DNA from: Candidatus Heimdallarchaeota archaeon
GTDB taxonomy: Archaea; Asgardarchaeota; Heimdallarchaeia; Heimdallarchaeales; Kariarchaeaceae
Length of the DNA: 12,605 bases
Direction of reading: 5' to 3'
Assembly: GCA_021399405.1 (NCBI GenBank)
Contig: JAAFKL010000198.1
Coordinates: forward strand, 1 to 12,605
Program-made: the position numbers and the translations under genes
Shown here: positions 6,189 to 11,437 of the stretch, one piece after another
How the letters are laid out: the number at the start of each line of letters is the position of its first letter
Position numbering within the stretch: the first letter of the stretch is position 1
Notes under the pieces: model-generated
The model's input: only the letters and a program-made list of their open reading frames with translations
The model's database searches: none
What the model was told of the DNA's origin: nothing

Positions 6189-7922
6189 TTAGATTGATTT
6201 AAGCACTTTTCTTTTTGCAATAATTAGTGTGATGAATAGTGAATTTAGTACCACAAAATAGTTCATGAAAGGCGAATCATCCTTTTTGGAAGTAGCGAGG
6301 AGGAGTATGGTGATTTTTGTGGCTACTGATTTTTCATTTTCTGCCAAATCAATTAATGTTAGTGTAATAATATGATCACCCTGAGCCAAATTATCAGTTT
6401 CAAGAGTATATGAAATATCTTCATTGTTCCAATCACCAGATTCTAAATCAATACCGTCATCCAGAGTTATTTCATATGAGCTAGGAAAGTTAGAGAAAAT
6501 TGCATCCCACATGAGAGGAATATCATTCCCAACATCAACAGCTAATGCAGGTACTGGAACAGCCGTGGTTGTTGGCACAATACGGTCCAATCTATTGAAC
6601 CCCCAATTAAACGGTACACGAAGTTCCCACACTTTTTCACCTAATGGATTAATTTCAATAGCTGCCCCTCCAAATGACTCATGGGATGGAGAGCTTTGAT
6701 TACCATGTACTGTGGATCCAAAAGTTGTAAGGTAATTCCCGTTCGATAATTTAGCAGCACCACCCCAAAATTCACTAGAATAGCTCGTTGCTCCAAGCCA
6801 TCTGAATGTTTCTTCGATTGTCATATTAACTGGATTAATCTTAACTTTAACAATACTTGATTGGGTAAAATTACCTATAGGATCTGTTATGTTGTGATAA
6901 TCATTGTCAAACATCAAGAATTCATCATTCCCGATTGGATTTAGATCATGAGAGTTATACCATAAGCTTTGAGTTTCACTGCCATTTGCTTTGTGTAGCT
7001 TGAAATCAGTGTTTTGACCTGCTATCCAGATCAATTCTTTATTGAAATAATTGAATTTAATGAATTGATTGAGATGTTGTAAGTTAACATATACAAAGCG
7101 GTTTTCAGTATCCCAATAGATATTATTTGCGTGTATAGGATCGGTATAATTTATTCCTTCAAAATTTAATTTATCCATCGTTGCATTTATAGTGACGTTA
7201 ACTGATATAATGGTAGTTATATTTGTAGTAGCATTGTAAGTTGTGTTTATTATTGTTTTATTAACAGGTGGGTTAAGCATTTCAAAATTATCAAAGTAAG
7301 TTGCTATATTCACGAATTCACTCAAATCCCAGCTCCAAATTAAATCACCCCTTAGTGAATATTCCCTCACTCGATCAACTACCATGTTTTCAAGCTCCCC
7401 AGTACTATTTAGCATATCTTTGACAAATCTCTCAAGTATCATGAAGCTTCTTGTTTCAGGATTATATTGAAGACCATCATGGAAATTCACTGCAAAATTA
7501 AATTGCTTTGTAACATTAGTCACCACATTCCAAAACATAGGTTGGTCTTTATAATTTGTAAGGATTGTAGTTTCATTAATCCAATATAAATTTGAGAAGC
7601 TAAGACCAGCATTATCAAACAATGGTGCAGTTACTATCTTTCCTTCCATATTTGTTATCATCAGATAACTACTATTGACTCCGAGGGGGTTTTTGGGTTC
7701 AACTTCAACCAAGCCAAACATGTTTAAACCATTCAAATATTCATCATCATCAACATTAGAGATCGAGATTTGACTTTCCAAAAAATCAGAATCTGGGGTT
7801 GAACTAAGATCAACATTTAATGCCAAGTCTCCGTTCCCAATAGTGGGTGCAATATTCCCCAACATTAGAATAATAAGAATGTTAAATACGATGAGTTTTC
7901 TGATAATGATTGTGAACTCCAT
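6189..7922 (-). CDS. Arylsulfotransferase (ASST)-family exported protein, membrane-anchored
   Basis: A 577-residue surface protein. Residues 1-30 are a signal peptide (basic IIIRKL, then IVFNILIILMLGNIA). Residues about 65-440 are the propeller-like ASST region, with family motifs FHDGLQYN (147-154), DPIHANNIYWD (261-271), SHDLNPIG (324-331), FDNDYHN (338-344), FWGGAAKLSNGN (385-396) and FGSTVHGN (401-408). His148, His264, His325, His344 and His406 are the candidates for the active-site histidine that takes the sulfate group in studied enzymes. Residues about 458-542 look like an immunoglobulin-like strand domain, and about 552-573 form a C-terminal anchor with basic end (KRKVLK). Many archaeal members have unknown substrates, so a binding rather than transfer role is possible. 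ATG 7922 is preferred over TTG 7931 because a TATA box lies 26-35 bases upstream. Sixteen or so N-glycosylation sequons mark it as extracellular. Confidence 0.85.
   Translation of the reverse strand: MEFTIIIRKLIVFNILIILMLGNIAPTIGNGDLALNVDLSSTPDSDFLESQISISNVDDDEYLNGLNMFGLVEVEPKNPLGVNSSYLMITNMEGKIVTAPLFDNAGLSFSNLYWINETTILTNYKDQPMFWNVVTNVTKQFNFAVNFHDGLQYNPETRSFMILERFVKDMLNSTGELENMVVDRVREYSLRGDLIWSWDLSEFVNIATYFDNFEMLNPPVNKTIINTTYNATTNITTIISVNVTINATMDKLNFEGINYTDPIHANNIYWDTENRFVYVNLQHLNQFIKFNYFNKELIWIAGQNTDFKLHKANGSETQSLWYNSHDLNPIGNDEFLMFDNDYHNITDPIGNFTQSSIVKVKINPVNMTIEETFRWLGATSYSSEFWGGAAKLSNGNYLTTFGSTVHGNQSSPSHESFGGAAIEINPLGEKVWELRVPFNWGFNRLDRIVPTTTAVPVPALAVDVGNDIPLMWDAIFSNFPSSYEITLDDGIDLESGDWNNEDISYTLETDNLAQGDHIITLTLIDLAENEKSVATKITILLLATSKKDDSPFMNYFVVLNSLFITLIIAKRKVLKSI
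7143..7262 (-). other. Sequon-dense insertion within the ASST-like protein
   Basis: This stretch encodes residues 221-260 of the protein. It contains seven Asn-X-Thr sequons in forty residues (NKT, NTT, NAT, NIT, NVT, NAT, NYT) with almost no charged residues. It separates the propeller blades before the DPIHANN motif. It looks like a Thr/Asn-rich exposed loop built for N-glycosylation rather than a part of the catalytic core. Confidence 0.6.
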
Positions 7923-7947
7923 TTGTATCAAATAGTTTCACAAGTCT

Positions 7948-7957
7948 TAATATATAA
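7948..7957 (-). promoter_or_regulatory. TATA box of the ASST-like gene
   Basis: The minus strand reads TTATATATTA 26-35 bases before the ATG at 7922, the classic archaeal distance for a leaderless transcript. It is the best TATA box in the window. It also shows that this gene is probably transcribed separately from the DUF2797 gene upstream of it. Confidence 0.6.
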
Positions 7958-8043
7958 TCGTGTTGAAAATTGAAAATTAGTAAAAATTATTATTATCATT
8001 TGATTTGGTAGGGAAAAGACAAATTAAATTCAGTAAAGAATAA

Positions 8044-9024
8044 TTAAAACCATTCATCCAATGATTTCTGACCGGTCATTAAAGCCGTCCGATCTAATAA
8101 ATCAAATGTGTGTCCAGCTAGTGCCTTTGTATCAATTCCAAACAAATAAATTCCATTTCGAACGACAATAATTGAGCCTTTTACAGCGTCAATAATACCT
8201 CCAAATTCAACTGTTGGCTTGATATCAACTAATTGAATTGGCCTATCAGGATTCACATTTCCGTAAAATTCAGTTAAATCTATGACTTCAGATGTTTCAC
8301 TAATTTCTTTCTCAATCTCTTGATAACCAATTTCAATCATCTTTTTAATGTCGCTAAGTTTATCCTCAATTTCACCAATTGCAAAATCAGATTGCATGGG
8401 CTGAAAATCCCTTATTTTGGCAGTGTTTCGAACTTGAAGTTTAAGATTAAGCTCTTTTGAAATTTGTTGTTCGAGTCTTCTAGCCTCTAATCCAGGTAAT
8501 TTAATTAATTCGATGCCATAATCACTTCCTTGTTCAAGCCATCTACGTTGAACACTCAAAGATACTCCAACTTTAAGTTGCCCACCTAGATGAGTAAGAT
8601 AAACAGATGTTCGAGCCCCTTGACAGTGGTCAAAAGCTTCTTGTGAAGATGGGTTACATTCTTTGCCAAAACAAATTTGCCGGCACGAAAAATATGATGA
8701 TGAACGACAATCCAAGCATTGAAAGTACTCCGAAGTAATAGGTCTTTCTTGTTGTACTCCGGCTTTTTTGTATGGTTTGTTCAATCTGTTTTGATTTGCA
8801 ATACATGTAATCCAACCCAATCCAGCTATCTCTGTGCCTATACATAGCTTCCTTTGTCGGATTTTAATATTAAATTCATCTCCAACTACAAGAGGCATTT
8901 CGGAGAATTGTTGATTCTTGGTTGGGACAATCCGAATCATTGGATGAACTGGGTTTTGATTCCAAACTAGTTTAACGAATATATACACCATCGAATTACC
9001 AGTTCCAGTAGATTTATCTCTCAA
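8044..9024 (-). CDS. DUF2797 family protein (cysteine cluster plus GIY-YIG-like segment)
   Basis: A protein of up to 326 residues with the DUF2797 pattern. Six cysteines lie close together, C103, C106, C114, C118, C123 and C134, a probable metal-binding cluster, with the family PSSQEAFDHC stretch before the last. Then comes SVYLTHLGGQLKVGVS (140-155) and R161-W162-LEQG. The VYLT...VKVGV pattern resembles the two strands of GIY-YIG nucleases, with Glu180 or Glu185 possible as acidic residue. A nucleic-acid-related function is therefore plausible but unproven. Residues 215-245 look like a coiled coil, followed by a strand-rich C-terminal part (250-326). The start is uncertain: TTG 9024 has AT-rich DNA 31-40 bases upstream, and ATG 8991 (residue 12) is the alternative. 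It lies 80 bases downstream of the HEAT-repeat gene on the same strand. Confidence 0.82.
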   Translation of the reverse strand: MRDKSTGTGNSMVYIFVKLVWNQNPVHPMIRIVPTKNQQFSEMPLVVGDEFNIKIRQRKLCIGTEIAGLGWITCIANQNRLNKPYKKAGVQQERPITSEYFQCLDCRSSSYFSCRQICFGKECNPSSQEAFDHCQGARTSVYLTHLGGQLKVGVSLSVQRRWLEQGSDYGIELIKLPGLEARRLEQQISKELNLKLQVRNTAKIRDFQPMQSDFAIGEIEDKLSDIKKMIEIGYQEIEKEISETSEVIDLTEFYGNVNPDRPIQLVDIKPTVEFGGIIDAVKGSIIVVRNGIYLFGIDTKALAGHTFDLLDRTALMTGQKSLDEWF

Positions 9025-9104
9025 ATTGTTTCTTTTACCTTTTGCCGTAGTTTGATATTAATTTGAACAGAGATAGTGAATCAACTTATAATAACAAATT
9101 GGTT

Positions 9105-9536
9105 TTATGAAGGTCTTGCATTGCTTTCCCATGAGTCGATTTTTCCGTTAATTACTTCAATAGCATTGCTTGTTATTTTTTTTATTTCTGCATTTTGGTC
9201 GTTATGCAGTATTTTTTCTAACCTCGGAAGGGTGCTCTTTATTTTAAGAGATCCTAGTGCTTCAATTGCAGTTTTCCGTACAAGGTCGTCTTTATCAATT
9301 TCTGCAATTTTCATAATCACATCAATGATTGATTGATCTGCAATCCAAAGTAAGCTTTGTATTGCGGAAACTCGGGCATAAGAATATTCATCATTTTCTA
9401 GTGTGTTTACCAAATGTGGAATAACTCTTATGTCTCGAATACGACCTAGTTTGATTGCTGCTTTTTTTCTTGTTTCAGGGTGTCCCCACTTTAATTCGTC
9501 AACAAGATCATCAATCTCCTTAGTTATAGCAGTCAT
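9105..9536 (-). CDS. Small HEAT-repeat protein
   Basis: A 143-residue all-helical protein made of four HEAT-like helix pairs: about residues 8-35 (ETRKKAAIKLGRIRD), 38-67 (ARVSAIQSLLWIAD), 69-98 (DLVRKTAIEALGSLK) and 102-131. The repeated A-x-x-AL-G-x-(I/L) pattern with a following Asp or Lys is that of PBS-lyase-type HEAT repeats, which are protein-binding scaffolds. No catalytic residues are expected, and the partner is unknown. ATG 9536 is preferred over the upstream TTG 9560 because a TATA box lies 28-36 bases before it; AAGG also lies just before the ATG. It is transcribed away from the RPB5-like gene and shares a 160-base control region with it. It may be co-transcribed with the DUF2797 gene. 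Confidence 0.85.
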   Translation of the reverse strand: MTAITKEIDDLVDELKWGHPETRKKAAIKLGRIRDIRVIPHLVNTLENDEYSYARVSAIQSLLWIADQSIIDVIMKIAEIDKDDLVRKTAIEALGSLKIKSTLPRLEKILHNDQNAEIKKITSNAIEVINGKIDSWESNARPS

Positions 9537-9563
9537 GATCCTTATATGATAAAATATCAACCT

Positions 9564-9572
9564 CCAATATAA
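9564..9572 (-). promoter_or_regulatory. TATA box of the HEAT-repeat gene
   Basis: TTATATTGG on the minus strand lies 28-36 bases before ATG 9536. That spacing supports ATG 9536 as a start with a very short leader. Confidence 0.45.
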
Positions 9573-9642
9573 CTATTTGCAGATATTGATATGAAGAAGG
9601 TAAACTTAACATTAAGAAATTCAAATTTAACAAGCTGAAACT

Positions 9643-9668
9643 CGATCGATCGATCGATCTCGATCGAT
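9643..9668 (+). repeat. CGAT tandem array in the divergent promoter region
   Basis: Four CGAT units (9643-9658), a CT spacer, then two more CGAT units (9661-9668). The array is self-complementary, so it can be read the same on both strands and could extrude or bind a symmetric protein. It ends where the TATA-like ATTAATTTAA (9667-9676) of the RPB5-like gene begins, the place of the BRE or an activator site. In such AT-rich intergenic DNA an array of CG-containing tetramers is conspicuous. The rest of the gap 9573-9698 is featureless AT-rich sequence. Confidence 0.75.
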
Positions 9669-9676
9669 TAATTTAA
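9667..9676 (+). promoter_or_regulatory. TATA-like box of the RPB5-like gene
   Basis: ATTAATTTAA lies 23-32 bases before GTG 9699, fitting a leaderless GTG start. If translation begins instead at ATG 9711, the leader would be about 12 bases. The box directly adjoins the CGAT array. Confidence 0.4.
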
Positions 9677-9698
9677 GAAACGCTGGACAATAATTAGT

Positions 9699-11324
9699 GT
9701 GAAGCTTTATATGAAGAATCCGTTAATCGAAATTGTTGAAGAAAATCAAGATAAATTCTTTGCATTGTTTTCCCAGTCTGGTGGAAGGTTAAGCTTCGAA
9801 GAGAGACAGGGAGAAAAAGGCGATTTTCTAGAAGTTAAGGTTTTAAATGAAGAAGCCAAACTTGCTGGAGTTGTATGGTTTTTTGGAAAACGAAGAGCCT
9901 ATATTGAAGATATTAGATTAATGGTATCGAGAAAAGAAAGTCAACGAATTGATATGGTTCTTCTTGCGGGAGAAGGAACTACTAGTGCTGGTAAAAAGGA
10001 ACTTAAAGAGGCAAAAATAAAATTACTTAAAGATCTAGAACTCTTGAAAGCCTCAACTCCCAAAAAGAAGAAAACAAAGGTTGGTAAGCAGAAGCAAGAA
10101 AAGGTTTCAATTGATGATGATGTTGTTATAACTGAAAGTCATGAATCACCACTAATTAGCCTCGCTCAAACCATGATCCAAAGAAGAGAACCCGACATTA
10201 TAAAAATCAGGGAAGTTAAAGGCTCGGATATCGAAATATTAGAAGCAAGGGGATACACATCCAATAATGATGTATTAGCAATTTATCGGACTGTGAACAC
10301 CGCATCAATTGGTGTTAAAGTTATCAGATCGTTCTACAACTCCATTGCTGATGAAGTTTCACATAATGTTCCAATTGCAATTATTGCACCAGATAAGTTC
10401 ACTTCATCCGCCAAAAAAGAAGCAAGTGAACTGAATATCAATCTCATTTCAGAACGAGAAGAAAGAGAGACCAAAGGATCAGAAGAACAACAATTACTCA
10501 ATAGCAGACTTAAAGCGGGTGCAATTGAGATTATTGAACAAAGAGGATATAAAATAATTAAGAAGACCTCCTCAAAATTTATGAAACTCCTTGCAGGGAG
10601 TGAGAGTTTAGGAACTTACATTGTTGCAGATGATGGAACAGATGGTACACTTCTTGTTTTATTACCTGCAGAAGAAGTTGTACGTGTAGCTACAGTTAGA
10701 GAATTCAAAAAACAAATGGATACGATGAATATTAATGAAGGTATGTTAATTCCATTGAAACGATTTACATACACTGCAGAAAGAGAAGCTAAAGATAGCA
10801 AAATTACTGCATTAAAGAAAAATCATCCTGTGTTCAATATTTTCAGCCACGAGCTAGTCCCAGAACACACCAAAATGAATTTTGAAGATGTAGATGAAAT
10901 GTTAGCGAAGTATCATTCTCAAATTGCCCAACTACCAAAGATATACGAGGACGATCCCGGTGTTGTCGCAGTAAATGGAAAAATTGGAGATGTCATCAGG
11001 ATAAAACGATCTGCAGATACAGAAAACTTCAGACTTGTAATACCAAGACCAGATAGTGGATTGACAGAATCAACTGCTATTCTTGATATGGTTGAAGAAG
11101 CAAAATTACGTAAGAAGAAAACAATCAAGATTACAGCTAAGAAAACTGCAAAGAAGGCTCCTGCCAAGAAAACTCCTGCTAAGAAAACTCCTGCCAAGAA
11201 AGCAACTGCCAAGAAAGCAACTGCCAAGAAGGCCCCTGCAAAAAAGAAAACAACCAAGAAAGCTGTGAAGAAAACAACTAAAAAAGCTTCCAAAAAAACA
11301 ACTAAAAAGGCTACAAAGAAATAA
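9699..11324 (+). CDS. RPB5/RpoH-like RNA polymerase subunit with three N-terminal jaw-like modules and histone H1-like tail
   Basis: A 541-residue protein ending in a full RNA polymerase subunit H (RPB5 C-terminal) domain at about 379-449: HELVPEH (384-390), QLPKI (411-415), DP (419-420), GDVIRIKR (430-437), FRLVI (444-448). Ordinary archaeal RpoH is only this domain, about 80 residues. Here residues about 265-378 resemble the N-terminal jaw of eukaryotic RPB5: IEIIEQRGY (276-284), TLLVLLP (317-323), then IP-x3-FTYTA (351-360). The same pattern occurs at about 152-253 (IEILEARGY 178-186; IIAPDKFTSSA 228-238) and, weaker, at about 8-119 (IEIVEE 10-15; LLAGEGTTSAG 88-98). Modules are joined by Lys-rich (121-135) and acidic linkers. 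Residues 468-541 are a Lys/Ala/Pro/Thr tail. It is probably nuclear-type transcription machinery binding DNA, either the main subunit H or a paralogue. No rpoB is nearby. Start GTG 9699, or ATG 9711. Confidence 0.85.
   Translation: MKLYMKNPLIEIVEENQDKFFALFSQSGGRLSFEERQGEKGDFLEVKVLNEEAKLAGVVWFFGKRRAYIEDIRLMVSRKESQRIDMVLLAGEGTTSAGKKELKEAKIKLLKDLELLKASTPKKKKTKVGKQKQEKVSIDDDVVITESHESPLISLAQTMIQRREPDIIKIREVKGSDIEILEARGYTSNNDVLAIYRTVNTASIGVKVIRSFYNSIADEVSHNVPIAIIAPDKFTSSAKKEASELNINLISEREERETKGSEEQQLLNSRLKAGAIEIIEQRGYKIIKKTSSKFMKLLAGSESLGTYIVADDGTDGTLLVLLPAEEVVRVATVREFKKQMDTMNINEGMLIPLKRFTYTAEREAKDSKITALKKNHPVFNIFSHELVPEHTKMNFEDVDEMLAKYHSQIAQLPKIYEDDPGVVAVNGKIGDVIRIKRSADTENFRLVIPRPDSGLTESTAILDMVEEAKLRKKKTIKITAKKTAKKAPAKKTPAKKTPAKKATAKKATAKKAPAKKKTTKKAVKKTTKKASKKTTKKATKK
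11136..11246 (+). repeat. In-frame 15-base tandem repeat encoding AKKxP/AKKxT units
   Basis: The DNA repeats units close to GCCAAGAAAACTCCT, giving the pentapeptides AKKTP, AKKAT and AKKAP. Most differences between units are in third positions or swap Ala, Thr and Pro. The low-complexity Lys-rich coding continues to the stop at 11324 as KKTTKKA-like units. Such arrays change length readily, so tail length may vary between strains. Confidence 0.8.
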
Positions 11325-11403
11325 TTAGCTAGATATCTATTTAGATAATTCTAGTTATTCAGATTTAGTTAGAAATTCATAAGAAAAAATACAGTTTTAT
11401 CAG

Positions 11404-11412
11404 ATTATTTTT
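11404..11412 (+). promoter_or_regulatory. TATA-like box of the gamma-glutamyltransferase-family gene
   Basis: ATTATTTTT lies 26-34 bases before ATG 11438, the spacing for a leaderless transcript. The gap 11325-11403 otherwise shows only a 10-base palindrome TAGATATCTA (11330-11339) just after the previous stop. Confidence 0.35.
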
Positions 11413-11437
11413 GAATTTCAAATAACGAAATCGATTA

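Noticed and set aside
9076..9336. 86-codon plus-strand hydrophobic frame
   Set aside because: It lies opposite the HEAT-repeat gene, whose repeat pattern is convincing; the hydrophobic reading is a by-product.
9643..9668. CGAT array as a CRISPR or integration site
   Set aside because: The units are four bases with no spacers, and no cas, integrase or transposase gene is near.
6218..9702. Fifteen-base match CAATAATTAGTGTGA at 6218-6232 and 9688-9702
   Set aside because: The first copy is inside the ASST-like coding end and the second is before the RPB5-like start. There is no shared context, so chance is likely.
10919..11293. Hydrophobic 124-codon frame on the minus strand opposite the lysine-rich tail
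   Set aside because: It is the reverse reading of the AAG/AAA-rich repeat, which always gives Phe/Leu/Val runs. The plus-strand gene is supported by RPB5 motifs.
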